Source: Cellulomonas telluris (lineage in GTDB: Bacteria; Actinomycetota; Actinomycetes; Actinomycetales; Cellulomonadaceae). From it: a stretch of DNA of 64,000 nucleotides. The stretch covers positions 186,001-250,000 of the forward strand of contig NZ_QXFN01000001.1 in NCBI RefSeq assembly GCF_004886325.1, given 5' to 3'. The position numbers and the translations under genes are program-made. Under the pieces are notes generated by a model. It did no database searches. It was not told the origin of the DNA and worked only from the letters and a program-made list of their open reading frames with translations. Positions 1 through 8,013 of this stretch are shown here, piece by piece; the stretch's first letter is position 1, and each line of letters starts with the position of its first letter.

Positions 1-349
1 CCCGGCGGTGGATCTGGCCGACGAGCACGTGGTCCTCGGTGCCGTCGCGCGGGTCCGGCCGCTCGGGGTAGCGCTCGCGCAGGCCCGGCCACCAGTGCGC
101 CTCGGTCCACGCGTCGAACCCGGCGGTGTCGGCCGTGGCCACCACGTACCCGCCGACGCCCTGCTCGTCCGTCACGACGAACGTGAGCCCCGGGTCCGCC
201 AGAGGGTAGGGACCGGCGTAGAGGTGGCCGAGCAGGTCCGGGTCGCGGTAGAGGTGCGTCGCGTCGCCGCCGGCGTCGCCCGTGCGCAGGCAGACGCGGT
301 ACAGGCCGGGCTGGTCGGACGGGTGGTACGGACGCAGGACGGCGGGCAC
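1..349 (-). CDS. GNAT family N-acetyltransferase, 3' end outside window
   Basis: The first 116 residues of a protein read leftward and run off the edge. The start (MPAVLRPYHPSDQPGLYRVC) and a following strand reading LTFVVTDEQGVGGYVV resemble the acceptor-recognition N-terminus and central beta strand of GNAT acyltransferases, which move an acetyl group from acetyl-CoA to an amine. The GTG at 347-349 was chosen because the homologous-looking sequence begins there; upstream codons are unlike coding sequence. The acetyl-CoA loop (RxxGxG/A) is not in view, so the family call rests on the N-terminal half. The substrate cannot be guessed. Confidence 0.6.
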   Translation of the reverse strand, partial: MPAVLRPYHPSDQPGLYRVCLRTGDAGGDATHLYRDPDLLGHLYAGPYPLADPGLTFVVTDEQGVGGYVVATADTAGFDAWTEAHWWPGLRERYPERPDPRDGTEDHVLVGQIHRR

Positions 350-394
350 ACACCGAGCCTGCCACGCGCGTCGCGAGGGCCGCCGCGGATTGGG

Positions 395-400
395 TAGGAT
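395..400 (+). promoter_or_regulatory. possible -10 element of the tRNA-Gly gene
   Basis: TAGGAT lies 30 bp before the mature tRNA 5' end and fits the TAnnnT -10 consensus of the main actinobacterial sigma factor. No convincing -35 element is seen. It would give a short leader for RNase P removal. Confidence 0.35.
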
Positions 401-430
401 CATCGGCGCACGTCCCCTCGGGGCCGTCGC

Positions 431-501
431 GCGGGTGTAGTTCAATGGTAGAACTTCAGCTTCCCAAGCTGACAGCGCGGGTTCGATTCCCGTCACCCGC
501 T
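431..501 (+). tRNA. tRNA-Gly (anticodon CCC)
   Basis: A full cloverleaf can be drawn. The acceptor stem is 431-437 with 494-500, followed by discriminator T501. The D stem is 440-443 with 451-454. The anticodon stem TCAGC/GCTGA closes the loop TTCCCAA, putting CCC at positions 34-36. The T arm is 477-493 with loop TTCGATT. The CCA end is not encoded. The tRNA reads GGG glycine codons. Confidence 0.96.
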
Positions 502-506
502 CCCTC

Positions 507-542
507 CAGGGCCAGGTCAGGACGTCGTCCGACCTGGCCCTG
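507..542 (+). terminator. hairpin terminator after tRNA-Gly
   Basis: A perfect 12-bp inverted repeat (CAGGGCCAGGTC at 507-518, GACCTGGCCCTG at 531-542) with a 12-nt loop begins six bases after the tRNA. There is no T-tract, as is common for terminators in GC-rich actinobacteria. Confidence 0.7.
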
Positions 543-615
543 ACGTATGTCCGGGGTGCGCGGGCACGGGTGCGGCGGGACGATCGTCGGGTCGGTGCGA
601 CCCCAGGAGGCGACC

Positions 616-1050
616 ATGCCGAAGACCGCACGCTCGGGGAAGGCGAAGCAGGACGAGATCCCCTCGACGCTGCAGCGCTCGGACGAGAAGGCGCAGCGCA
701 CGTTCGCGAAGACGTACGACTCCGCGATGGAGTCGTACGACGGTGACGAGCAGCGCGCCGCGCGGGCCGCGTTCGCGGCGCTCAAGCACACGCACGAGAA
801 GGTCGGCGACCACTGGGAGCCGAAGGAGGAGAACGGGCCCTCCGACCGGCGCGCCGAGGGCGGCGGGCCCGACGGCGACGCCCCGACGGCCGGCGGCGTG
901 GACGCGAACGCCAGCAAGAAGCACCTGTACGACGTGGCCTCGCGGCTCGAGATCAGCGGGCGCTCGAAGATGACGAAGGACGAGCTCGTCGAGGCGATCG
1001 GCAAGGAGAACGACCGGCGGTCGCGGAAGGCGCGCGAGTCGGGGAGCTGA
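616..1050 (+). CDS. ChaB family protein with C-terminal Rho-N/SAP-like domain
   Basis: A 144-residue hydrophilic protein. Residues about 13-70 (IPSTLQRSDEKAQRTFAKTY and the region ending at DHWEPKEEN) match the ChaB fold, a small domain of unknown biochemical role once linked to a cation transporter regulator. A Gly/Asp-rich spacer follows. The last 45 residues (KKHLYDVASRLEISGRSKMT, then KDELVEAIGKEN) look like the helical Rho N-terminal or SAP-like nucleic-acid-binding motif. ATG616 is preceded by AGGAGG at 605-610, which decides the start. It stands alone between the tRNA and the TetR gene. A stress-linked nucleic-acid role is inference. Confidence 0.85.
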   Translation: MPKTARSGKAKQDEIPSTLQRSDEKAQRTFAKTYDSAMESYDGDEQRAARAAFAALKHTHEKVGDHWEPKEENGPSDRRAEGGGPDGDAPTAGGVDANASKKHLYDVASRLEISGRSKMTKDELVEAIGKENDRRSRKARESGS

Positions 1051-1145
1051 CGCCCGCGTGCCCCCTCGCTGACGGTCGGGGCAGCGCCGGCACCGCAGGC
1101 TGAGGCGCACCTGAGCAAACGCGGGGGGACCCTCTTGCCGCACGA

Positions 1146-1180
1146 CTGAACGCCCGGTTAGTGTGCTGAACATGCGGTCA
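1146..1180 (+). promoter_or_regulatory. candidate TetR autoregulatory site over the start of the regulator gene
   Basis: Two 15-bp copies (1146-1160 and 1166-1180) share 11 positions, both starting CTGAAC, with a 20-bp period, about two helical turns. TAGTGT at 1159-1164 is a plausible -10 lying 7 bp before ATG1172, so transcription may be leaderless. A repressor bound here would cover promoter and start. Confidence 0.35.
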
Positions 1181-1855
1181 GCCACCGACCCTCGCGACGA
1201 CCTCACGGCGCGCGCCCGGATACGCGACGCGGCGGTGGCGCGCTTCGGCCGGGACGGGTTCGGCGTGAGCCTGCGCGCCATCGCCCAGGAGGCCGGTGTG
1301 AGCGCGCCGCTCGTGCTGCACCACTTCGGCTCGAAGGACCGGCTGCGCGCCGAGTGCGACGCGCACGTGCTCGCGACGATCGCCTCGCACAAGGAGGGCG
1401 CCGTCGGCCCCTCGGGCCCCGACCACCTGCTCGTCGACCTGGCGCAGGTCGAGTCGTTCGCCCCGCTGGTCGCCTACGTCCTGCGCAGCGTGCAGCACGG
1501 CGGGGAGCTCGCGCGCACGTTCTTCGACGCCTTCGTCGCCGACGCCGAGGAGTACCTGCACGCAGGCGTGGCCGCCGGCACCGTGCGTCCCAGCCGCGAC
1601 GAGCACGCCCGTGCCCGGTTCCTCGCGCAGCAGGCGATGGGCGGCCTGCTCGTCGCGCTCACGCTCGAGCCGGTGGACGACCCCGCGCAGCTCGGCGCCC
1701 GTCTGCGCGCCCACATGGACGCCGTCGCGCTGCCCGCCCTCGAGCTCTACACCGAGGGCCTCATGACCGACCGGCGGATGCTCGACGCCTACCTCATGTA
1801 CGTGACGGACCCGCCCGGGGGCACACCCGACCCCGACCCCACCCCGTCGTCCTGA
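1172..1855 (+). CDS. TetR family transcriptional regulator of the downstream ABC exporter
   Basis: A 227-residue protein. An N-terminal helix-turn-helix at about residues 28-48 (VSLRAIAQEAGVSAPLVLHH, then the typical FGSKDRL recognition-helix end) is diagnostic of TetR repressors. The rest is an all-helical ligand-binding and dimerisation domain. The ATG was preferred over an in-frame GTG nine bases upstream because a -10-like TAGTGT sits 7 bp before it. Twelve bases separate its stop from the exporter ATPase gene, so regulator and pump are probably co-transcribed, a usual arrangement for drug- or lipid-responsive exporters. The ligand is unknown. Confidence 0.88.
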   Translation: MRSATDPRDDLTARARIRDAAVARFGRDGFGVSLRAIAQEAGVSAPLVLHHFGSKDRLRAECDAHVLATIASHKEGAVGPSGPDHLLVDLAQVESFAPLVAYVLRSVQHGGELARTFFDAFVADAEEYLHAGVAAGTVRPSRDEHARARFLAQQAMGGLLVALTLEPVDDPAQLGARLRAHMDAVALPALELYTEGLMTDRRMLDAYLMYVTDPPGGTPDPDPTPSS

Positions 1856-1867
1856 GAGAAGACCGCC

Positions 1868-2755
1868 ATGCCCGTCGTCGACGTGCACGACCTGACCAAG
1901 TCCTTCGGCGCCGTCCGCGCGCTCGACCACCTCGACCTGAGCGTCGAGGCCGGCGAGGTGCACGGGTTCCTGGGCCCGAACGGCGCCGGCAAGACCACCA
2001 CGCTGCGGGTCCTGCTCGGGCTGATCCGCGCTGACGGCGGCACCGCCCGGGTGCTCGGCGCGGACCCGTGGGCCGACGCCGTCGCCCTGCACCGGCGCAC
2101 GGCTTACGTCCCCGGGGACGTGACGCTGTGGCCGCAGCTCACCGGCGGGGAGACGGTCGACCTGCTGCTGCGGCTGCACGGCCGGCACGACCGCCGCCGC
2201 CGCGACGAGCTGCTGGAGCGGTTCGCGCTCGACCCGACCCGCAGGGCGCGCACCTACTCGAAGGGCAACCGGCAGAAGGTCGCGCTCGTCGCCGCGCTGG
2301 CCAGCGAGGCGGAGCTGCTCGTGCTCGACGAGCCCACGTCCGGGCTGGACCCGCTCATGGAGCTCGTGTTCCAGGAGTGCGTGGCCGAGGCGGCGGCGGA
2401 GGGCCGCACGGTGCTGCTGTCGAGCCACGTGCTCGCCGAGGTGGAGCGCCTGTGCGAGCGCGTCACGATCGTCCGGGACGGCCGCACGGTGCTGACCGGC
2501 TCGCTCGCGGACCTGCGGGCGCTGCACCGCACGAGCGTCAGCGCCACGACCGCGGCGGACACCGCCGCCCTCGCCGCGCTCCCCGGCGTCCACGACGTGC
2601 GCCGCGACGGCGAGCGCGTCCAGCTGTCCGTCGACGACGACGCGCTCCCGGCGCTGCTCGCGCGGCTCGCCGCCGACGGCGCCCGCGGGCTCGTCGCGAC
2701 CCCGCCGTCGCTCGAGGAGCTGTTCGTGCAGCAGTACGCGGGGGCGGCGCGATGA
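1868..2755 (+). CDS. ABC-2 type exporter, ATP-binding protein (DrrA-like)
   Basis: A 295-residue nucleotide-binding subunit. Walker A is GPNGAGKT (residues 36-43), the signature region reads YSKGNRQKV near residue 134, and Walker B reads [12 protein letters not shown] near 151. The C-terminal 80 residues form the extra domain seen in DrrA/CcmA-type exporters. A purine-rich stretch (GAGAAGA) precedes ATG1868. Its stop overlaps the permease start (ATGA). Together they should form an ATP-driven exporter in the cytoplasmic membrane, probably for a hydrophobic or antibiotic-like compound. Confidence 0.93.
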   Translation: MPVVDVHDLTKSFGAVRALDHLDLSVEAGEVHGFLGPNGAGKTTTLRVLLGLIRADGGTARVLGADPWADAVALHRRTAYVPGDVTLWPQLTGGETVDLLLRLHGRHDRRRRDELLERFALDPTRRARTYSKGNRQKVALVAALASEAELLVLDEPTSGLDPLMELVFQECVAEAAAEGRTVLLSSHVLAEVERLCERVTIVRDGRTVLTGSLADLRALHRTSVSATTAADTAALAALPGVHDVRRDGERVQLSVDDDALPALLARLAADGARGLVATPPSLEELFVQQYAGAAR

Positions 2756-4389
2756 CCGCCGTGACGCAGGCGCGCACGCCCGTCGTCGCGCCCGACCCGC
2801 GGCCGCTGGCCGGCACGGGCACCCTCGTGCGCGTCGGCCTGCGCCGCGAGCGCGTGCGTCTCGCCGTGTGGGTCGCCGTGCTCGCCGGCCTGCTCGCGAC
2901 CTTCGCGGCGGCCCTCCAGCAGGCCTACCCGGACGCCGCCGCGCGCCAGGGCCGCGCCGCGATCATGCGCGAGCCCTCCGGTGCGCTGCTCAGCGGCCCG
3001 GGCTACGGGCTCGACGACTACTGGATCGGCCCGATGGTCGCGAACGAGCTCCTCGGCATGCTGGCGGTGGCCGTCGCGCTGATGTCGTCGTTCCTCGTGG
3101 TGCGGCACACGCGGGCGGAGGAGGAGCACGGCCGGCTCGACCTGGTCCTCGCGGGGGCGGTAGGCCGGCGCGCTCCACTCGTGTCCGCGCTGGTGCTCGC
3201 GGTCCTGGCCGACGCCGCCGTCGCGCTCGCCCTGGCCCTGGCGCTCCTGGTGGCGGGCCTGCCGCTGGCCGGCTCGCTCGCGGTGGGCGCAGGCGTGGGA
3301 GCCGTGGGCCTGGTCGGGGCCGCGCTCGCGGCCGTCACCGCGCAGCTGACGTGGCGCGCGCGGGCCGCGAACGGTCTCGCCGCCGCCGTCGTCGGGCTGG
3401 CGTTCGTCGTGCGCGGCGTCGGGGACGTGCGGCAGGCCGGCGGCAGCGCGCTGTCGTGGGCGTCGCCCATCGGGTGGGTGCAGCAGATGCGCGCGTTCGT
3501 CGACCTGCGGTGGTGGCCGCTGCTGCTCGTGGTCGTGCTGGCCGGGGTGCTCGTCGCCGTCGCGCTCGGGCTCGGGCGGCAGCGGGACGTGGGTGCCGGC
3601 CTGCTGCCCGAGCGGAGCGGGCGCGCGGCCGCGTCCCCGTTCCTGCGCTCCCCGTTCGCGCTGGTGGCGCGGCTCGAGCGCGGCGCCGTCGTGGGCTGGG
3701 CCGCGGGGCTCGCGGTGATGGCGGTGCTCACGGGGTCCCTCGTCGAGGGCGTCCTCGACAGCATCGCCGCGGACCCGGCGCTCGCCGCCGCGTTCGGCGC
3801 CACCGGGGACGACGTCGTGCTCGGCATGCTCTCGGCGTTCGTCGGCTTCCTCGCCATGGCCGTGACGGTCTTCGCGGTCGTGTCCGTGCTGCGCGCGGGA
3901 CGGGAGGAGGCGCACGGGCGGACGTCGACCGTGCTCGCCGCGTCGGTCGGGCGGCCGGCGTGGCTCGGCGCCCACCTGGCCGTGGCCGTCGTCGCCTCCG
4001 CGGTGCTGCTCGTGCTGTCCGGCGCGGCCGTGGGCGCCGGCGCCGTGGTCGCGACCGACGACCCGGCCCTGGTCGGGCGGCTCGCCGTCGCCGCGCTCGT
4101 GCACCTGCCGGTGGTCGCCGCGTTCGCCGGGCTGGCCGCGCTCGTGCACGCGGTCCGGGCGCCGACGTGGACGGTGTGGGTCGTCGTCGTCGCCTGCGTC
4201 GTCGTGGGGCTGTACGGCGGGCTGCTCGACCTGCCGGACGCCGTGCTCGACGCGGTGCCGTTCGCGCTCGTCCCGGCGGCGCCCGCCGAGGCCTTCGACG
4301 CGCCCGCCGTGCTCGGGGTGACCGGCGCTGCGGCGCTGCTGTCGGCCGGCGCCCTGACCGCCTACCGGCGCCGCGACCTGGTGGCCTGA
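2752..4389 (+). CDS. ABC-2 type exporter, fused two-half permease
   Basis: A 545-residue membrane protein with about 12 hydrophobic segments in two halves separated by a linker near residues 280-300. Each half carries a cytoplasmic signature of the same type ([18 protein letters not shown] near 125 and [18 protein letters not shown] near 385), so the gene looks like an internal duplication. This is the layout of the actinobacterial polyketide-antibiotic exporter permeases, which need only one gene for both halves. It starts inside the stop of the ATPase gene (4-base overlap), giving translational coupling and equal subunit ratio. Confidence 0.9.
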   Translation: MTAVTQARTPVVAPDPRPLAGTGTLVRVGLRRERVRLAVWVAVLAGLLATFAAALQQAYPDAAARQGRAAIMREPSGALLSGPGYGLDDYWIGPMVANELLGMLAVAVALMSSFLVVRHTRAEEEHGRLDLVLAGAVGRRAPLVSALVLAVLADAAVALALALALLVAGLPLAGSLAVGAGVGAVGLVGAALAAVTAQLTWRARAANGLAAAVVGLAFVVRGVGDVRQAGGSALSWASPIGWVQQMRAFVDLRWWPLLLVVVLAGVLVAVALGLGRQRDVGAGLLPERSGRAAASPFLRSPFALVARLERGAVVGWAAGLAVMAVLTGSLVEGVLDSIAADPALAAAFGATGDDVVLGMLSAFVGFLAMAVTVFAVVSVLRAGREEAHGRTSTVLAASVGRPAWLGAHLAVAVVASAVLLVLSGAAVGAGAVVATDDPALVGRLAVAALVHLPVVAAFAGLAALVHAVRAPTWTVWVVVVACVVVGLYGGLLDLPDAVLDAVPFALVPAAPAEAFDAPAVLGVTGAAALLSAGALTAYRRRDLVA

Positions 4390-4603
4390 CCGGCACCTGA
4401 GACGGCGGTCCGAGCGGCGCGGCCGCAAACGTTTAGGGGGTCCGGGGCGTCGCTACGGTCGTCGCCGACGTCGCCCCCGGACGCGCTGCCGCCCCGGGTC
4501 CTCGGCGTCGTGCGCGCCGCGCTCGTCCGCCGGCGCCCGTCTCGCGACCCCCGTCACCGGTACGCCGGTCGCACGGTCGCGCCCACGTCCAGGAGGCAAC
4601 GCC

Positions 4604-5212
4604 GTGACCACGCCCCGCTCCCGCACCGAGGGGTCGCTCCCCCGCACCGAGCCCGGCGGGACCGTCGACGACGCCGCGGGTCCGAGCCGGCGCCGGCGGG
4701 TGTGGGCCGTCCTCGGACTCGTGGTCGCGCTGGTGGCCGTCGGGGTCGTCGTCCGGTCCGCCCTGGCCCCCGCACCGGGCCTCGCCACGGGCTCGGCACC
4801 GAGCGCCGGCGTGCTGGACGCCGGCCACACCGCCTTCGGCGCCGCGTTCACCTACCGCGACGGGCTGAGCGTGGAGGTCGACGAGCCGGAGCGGTTCACC
4901 CCCTCCGAGACCGCCGCGGGCGCCGGTGACGGCCTCGCGACGGTCGTCGTCGAGGTCGCCGTCACCAACGGCACCGGGAAGACCTACCGGGCGAGCACGT
5001 TCGCGGTGACCGCGTCGTCCGGCGGCGTGGAGGCGGAGCAGGTGTGGGACCCGGCGCAGGGGGTGGAGCTGTCCGGTCCCGCGTACGCCGTTCCGCCCGG
5101 CGGCACGGTGCGCTTCCGGCTCGCGTTCGCCGTGCAGCAGGCGGACGACCTGCGGCTGACGGTCCTGCCGGCGATCTACGGCTACGCACCGCTCGTCGTC
5201 GGGACGATCTGA
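4604..5212 (+). CDS. membrane-anchored DUF4352-like protein
   Basis: A 202-residue protein. A basic N-terminal tail is followed by one membrane segment (about residues 33-51, VWAVLGLVVALVAVGVVV). An extracytoplasmic domain then has the immunoglobulin-like pattern of DUF4352/telokin-like proteins (VVVEVAVTNGTGKTYRAS, and a closing beta strand reading RFRLAFAV). GTG4604 has AGGAGG eight bases upstream. The gene is single, with 214 bases of spacer behind it that hold an AAACGTTT palindrome at 4427-4434. The function of this family is not known. Confidence 0.7.
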   Translation: MTTPRSRTEGSLPRTEPGGTVDDAAGPSRRRRVWAVLGLVVALVAVGVVVRSALAPAPGLATGSAPSAGVLDAGHTAFGAAFTYRDGLSVEVDEPERFTPSETAAGAGDGLATVVVEVAVTNGTGKTYRASTFAVTASSGGVEAEQVWDPAQGVELSGPAYAVPPGGTVRFRLAFAVQQADDLRLTVLPAIYGYAPLVVGTI

Positions 5213-5266
5213 CGCACCGGGGCGCTGCCCGCCGGAGCGGGCGCAGCGGGCCGACGAGGGCGGCGG

Positions 5267-6373
5267 TCAGGCCGAGGTCCGCTCCCCCAGCCACGGGGCG
5301 AGGACGTCGGGCCTGCCCAGCCAGGGCGCGAGGCCGGCGCGCATCTCGGCGGCGCTGAGGACGAGGTCCTCGAACGCGTCCTGCAGGGCCGGAGCCTCGT
5401 CGCCCGTGCCGACGACGACCACCCGGGTGTCCGGCAGACGCGTGCCCCACGGTCCGGCGGCGCCGATGCTCAGCTGCCCGCCGGCGCCGTCCCACACGCA
5501 GAGCGTGTCGGGGCGGCTGGGCACCCAGAACCGACCGCGGCTGCGCAGCCGGCCGTCGCCGAGGCGGTGGACGCCGTGCAGGAGGCGCTCGGGGTGGAAC
5601 GGCCGGGGCGTGCGCAGGTCGAGCGACCACACGCCGTGCTCGGTCGGCGCGCCCGGGACGGGCCGCACGTGGGCGGGGTCGAGGCGGCGCTCGGCGGTCG
5701 CGGGCCGGTGCTCGTGGGCGACGAGGTCCGCGAGCGCGGCGCCGTAGCGCCCGTCCTGGCGGCGGCCGTCGGCGGCGCGGGCGTGGTCGAGGAGGTCGGA
5801 GGCGACGGGGTGGTCGCGCCGGTCCCCGGTGACGAGCACGAGGTCGGCGTGCGCGACCTGGGCGGCGAGCGCCTCGCCGACGGCGCGGCGGTCGTCCTCG
5901 GTGAGGGCGTGGCCGCGCTCGACGAGCAGGTCGTCGCCGAGCAGGTCGTCCTCGAACGTCGCGAGGTCGACGGTGGCGACGGCGTCGGCCAGACGCAGGC
6001 GCACCAGCGGCTCGCCGGGTCGCATCGCCCACCCGAGCGCACGGACGACGGGCAGCGACTCGGCGCTCACGGGCAGCGCCAGCACGATGGCGTCCCACCG
6101 GCCGTCGGCGGCGAGGCGGGCGAGCGTCGGGACGGCGTCCTCGCGCACGGCGCACGACAGGCAGGCGTGCTCGAGCGGCACGGTCTCGTCCTCGACGACC
6201 CCCGACGCGTCGGCGACGACGCGGCGCAGGCTCCCGCCGTCCTCGTCGTCGTGGATGTCGTGGCGCAGGGCGACGACGCGCGGCGAGTCGACGAGCAGGC
6301 CGAGGACGACCGCGTCGCGCTCGACGGGGTCGATCGAGGACAGGACGACGACGGGCGTGCGGACAGGGCCCAC
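5267..6373 (-). CDS. COG0523/CobW-like protein of the Zur regulon, without Walker A
   Basis: A 368-residue protein. The order of elements follows the COG0523 metallochaperone GTPases: a first beta strand (TPVVVLSSIDPVERDAVV), a CLSC segment near residue 70 (canonical form CxCC), and a C-terminal domain with RGRFWVPSRP (near 280) as in CobW_C. The P-loop GxxGxGKT is missing, so GTP binding as in classical members is doubtful. The GTG at 6371-6373 was chosen because GGGAGGAGG precedes it; a longer frame would begin inside the Zur-like site. It diverges from six C-minus ribosomal protein genes, the arrangement of actinobacterial Zur-controlled loci (known as mrf in mycobacteria). A role in zinc-starvation ribosome remodelling or zinc delivery is inferred from that context. 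Confidence 0.8.
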   Translation of the reverse strand: MGPVRTPVVVLSSIDPVERDAVVLGLLVDSPRVVALRHDIHDDEDGGSLRRVVADASGVVEDETVPLEHACLSCAVREDAVPTLARLAADGRWDAIVLALPVSAESLPVVRALGWAMRPGEPLVRLRLADAVATVDLATFEDDLLGDDLLVERGHALTEDDRRAVGEALAAQVAHADLVLVTGDRRDHPVASDLLDHARAADGRRQDGRYGAALADLVAHEHRPATAERRLDPAHVRPVPGAPTEHGVWSLDLRTPRPFHPERLLHGVHRLGDGRLRSRGRFWVPSRPDTLCVWDGAGGQLSIGAAGPWGTRLPDTRVVVVGTGDEAPALQDAFEDLVLSAAEMRAGLAPWLGRPDVLAPWLGERTSA

Positions 6374-6413
6374 GAGGGCCTCCTCCCAGCAGGGCGAACG
6401 GATGGCGTTGACG

Positions 6414-6437
6414 CGAACGATAATCATTAACTAGCGT
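6414..6437. promoter_or_regulatory. candidate Zur box overlapping the rpmB promoter
   Basis: The AT-rich core ATAATCATTAA (6420-6430), read on the other strand as TTAATGATTAT, resembles the AATGATTTTCA core of actinobacterial Zur operators. It is conspicuous in such GC-rich DNA. TAGCGT at 6432-6437 is a likely -10 for rpmB, 8 bp before its ATG, so Zur binding would block it. The same site can serve the divergent COG0523 gene. Confidence 0.7.
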
Positions 6438-6445
6438 TCTCGTCC

Positions 6446-6682
6446 ATGAGCCGTCACTGCCAGGTGCTCGGGAAGGTGCCGTCGTTCGGCAACGCCGTCT
6501 CGCACTCGCACCGCCGCACGTCCCGCCGCTTCGACCCGAACGTCCAGCGCAAGCGGTACTGGGTGCCCTCCCTCGGGCGTCACGTGCGCCTGCGGGTCTC
6601 GACCGACGGCATCAAGGTCATCGACCGCCGCGGCATCGACGCGGTGGTCGCCGAGATCCTGCGCCGCGGGGAGAAGCTCTGA
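6446..6682 (+). CDS. rpmB: 50S ribosomal protein L28, zinc-independent paralogue
   Basis: A 78-residue L28 ([20 protein letters not shown] at the N-terminus, [15 protein letters not shown] at the end). Only one cysteine remains, so the zinc ribbon cannot form: this is the C-minus form that replaces the zinc-binding L28 when zinc is scarce. It is the first gene of a six-gene set read from the Zur-like site, and its stop overlaps the L33 start (TGATG). Translation probably starts on a leaderless or near-leaderless transcript. Confidence 0.93.
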   Translation: MSRHCQVLGKVPSFGNAVSHSHRRTSRRFDPNVQRKRYWVPSLGRHVRLRVSTDGIKVIDRRGIDAVVAEILRRGEKL

Positions 6683-6855
6683 TGGCGGGCGGCAGGCGGG
6701 CCGACCTGCGGCCGGTGATCAAGCTCCGGTCGACCGCGGGCACCGGGTTCACCTACGTGACGCGCAAGAACCGCCGGAACACCCCCGACCGCCTCGTGCT
6801 GAGCAAGTACGACCCGGTGCTGCGCCGGCACGTCGACTTCCGCGAGGAGCGCTGA
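6682..6855 (+). CDS. rpmG: 50S ribosomal protein L33, zinc-independent paralogue
   Basis: A 57-residue L33 with the family core [19 protein letters not shown] and a C-terminal [14 protein letters not shown]. The CxxC pairs of zinc-binding L33 are absent and the protein has no cysteine. Its ATG overlaps the L28 stop, and one base separates its stop from the S14 start, so the three are translated together. It replaces the zinc form in the large subunit under zinc limitation. Confidence 0.93.
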   Translation: MAGGRRADLRPVIKLRSTAGTGFTYVTRKNRRNTPDRLVLSKYDPVLRRHVDFREER

Positions 6856-6856
6856 G

Positions 6857-7162
6857 ATGGCCAAGAAGAGCAAGATCGCCCGCGACGCGCAGCGGCGCGA
6901 GATCGTCGCCCGGTACGCCGAGCGCCGCGCCGAGCTGCGCGCCGCCTCGGTGAACCCCCACCTGACGGAGGACGAGCGCCGCGCCGCCCGCGCCGAGCTG
7001 CACCGCCAGCCGCGCGACGCCTCCCCCGTCCGCCTGCGCAACCGCGACCTCGCCGACGGCCGCCCGCGCGGCCACCTGCGCACCTTCGGCCTCTCGCGCG
7101 TGCGCTTCCGGCAGATGGCGCTGCGCGGCGAGCTGCCCGGCGTCACCAAGTCCAGCTGGTGA
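6857..7162 (+). CDS. rpsN: 30S ribosomal protein S14, long zinc-independent form
   Basis: A 101-residue S14 ([20 protein letters not shown] start; [20 protein letters not shown] core). The zinc form is about 61 residues with two CxxC motifs; this long form has none. It is the Zur-regulated S14 known from Bacillus and Streptomyces, which allows 30S assembly to continue without zinc. It follows rpmG by one base. Confidence 0.95.
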   Translation: MAKKSKIARDAQRREIVARYAERRAELRAASVNPHLTEDERRAARAELHRQPRDASPVRLRNRDLADGRPRGHLRTFGLSRVRFRQMALRGELPGVTKSSW

Positions 7163-7199
7163 CGGCGCCCGCCGTCGCCCCGAGCACCAGGAGCCACCC

Positions 7200-7460
7200 G
7201 TGAAGAAGGGCATCCACCCCGACTACCGCCCCGTCGTCTTCCGCGACAGGTCGGCCGACTTCGCGTTCCTCACGCGGTCGACCGCCACGTCGTCGGCGAC
7301 GGTGGAGTGGGAGGACGGGAACACGTATCCCGTCATCGACGTGGAGATCTCCAGCGCGTCGCACCCCTTCTGGACCGGCAGCGCGCGCGTCATGGACACC
7401 GCCGGACGCGTCGAGAAGTTCCAGCGCCGCTACGGCCGCGGGACGGGGGGCACGCGATGA
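7200..7460 (+). CDS. rpmE2: 50S ribosomal protein L31 type B
   Basis: An 86-residue type B L31 ([60 protein letters not shown]). The zinc-binding CxxC of type A L31 is absent. GTG7200 is preceded by a CAGGAG-like site. Its last bases overlap the L36 start (ATGA). In Bacillus the B form displaces zinc L31 from ribosomes and frees zinc; the same role is expected here. Confidence 0.95.
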   Translation: MKKGIHPDYRPVVFRDRSADFAFLTRSTATSSATVEWEDGNTYPVIDVEISSASHPFWTGSARVMDTAGRVEKFQRRYGRGTGGTR

Positions 7461-7579
7461 AGGTCCGCGCGTCGCTCGCGTCGCTGAAGAAGAAGGACGG
7501 GTCGATCGTCGTGCGCCGGCGCGGCAAGACGTACGTGATCAACAAGCGCAACCCGCGGTGGAAGGCGAGGCAGGGCTGA
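7457..7579 (+). CDS. rpmJ: 50S ribosomal protein L36, zinc-independent paralogue
   Basis: A 40-residue L36 ([20 protein letters not shown], ending [12 protein letters not shown]). The normal three Cys plus one His of L36 are all replaced, so it cannot bind zinc. It overlaps rpmE2 by 4 bases and rpmF by 1 base (TGATG), one of the tightest couplings in this operon. Confidence 0.95.
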   Translation: MKVRASLASLKKKDGSIVVRRRGKTYVINKRNPRWKARQG

Positions 7580-7767
7580 TGGCGGTCCCCAAGCGGAGGA
7601 CGTCCCGCTCGCGGACGCGGTCGCGCCGGGCGCAGTGGGTCGCGACGCCGGTCGACCTGGTGCCGCTCACGGTCGACGGCCGCACGGTGGCCGTCCCGCG
7701 CCGGCTCGTGGGCGCGGTCCGCCGCGGCCTCGTCGACGTCACGACCCTGCCGGACCACCCGCGCTGA
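7579..7767 (+). CDS. rpmF: 50S ribosomal protein L32, zinc-independent paralogue
   Basis: A 62-residue L32 ([20 protein letters not shown], then [14 protein letters not shown]). The zinc-ribbon cysteines are missing. It is the last gene of the operon; an inverted-repeat-rich spacer follows. The N-terminus is typical of L32, while the C-terminal half diverges more than in housekeeping L32. Confidence 0.88.
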   Translation: MAVPKRRTSRSRTRSRRAQWVATPVDLVPLTVDGRTVAVPRRLVGAVRRGLVDVTTLPDHPR

Positions 7768-7852
7768 CCCGCTGCCCCGCTGCCCCGCACCCCGGCGCGT
7801 CGCGCGGGGACCGGAAGCCGCACCCGGGGCGCGTCGCCCCGCGGACCGGGAC

Positions 7853-7909
7853 CTTCTCCCACGCGCGTACGCCTGACGTGCGTACGCCAGGCGTACGCCC
7901 GCGAAGAAC
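7853..7909. repeat. GTACGC-rich repeat element, copy 1
   Basis: Three CGTACGCC copies (7866, 7881, 7892) lie in a 57-bp element bounded by CTTCTC and GAAGAA. Its reverse complement aligns with a second copy at 27461-27518, sharing CGTACGCACG then GGCGTACG. Both copies lie between convergent genes, where a REP-like or terminator role is possible. Confidence 0.55.
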
Positions 7910-7975
7910 ATCCCGCCGACCCGTGCGGCGTCCGCCGGCGGCACGGCGCACGGGCAGCACGACACCTCGACCGAC

Positions 7976-8006
7976 GACGGCGGCCGCACCCGGTGCGGCC
8001 GCCGTC
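7976..8006. terminator. bidirectional hairpin between rpmF and the YibE/F gene
   Basis: A perfect 15-bp inverted repeat (GACGGCGGCCGCACC and its complement) with a one-base centre lies just past the stop of the leftward YibE/F gene and downstream of rpmF. No T-tract. Confidence 0.7.
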
Positions 8007-8013
8007 CCGTGCG

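Noticed and set aside
4427-4434. AAACGTTT as a fourth member of the LPMO operator family
   Set aside because: Its flanks are C and A instead of G and C, it lies about 170 bp from the next start codon, and the downstream gene has no link with polysaccharide breakdown. An 8-bp palindrome alone is weak.
6374-6427. Start of the COG0523 protein at ATG6427
   Set aside because: This ATG lies inside the Zur-like site, the extra 18 residues ([15 protein letters not shown]) are unlike the family N-terminus, and a strong ribosome site precedes GTG6373.
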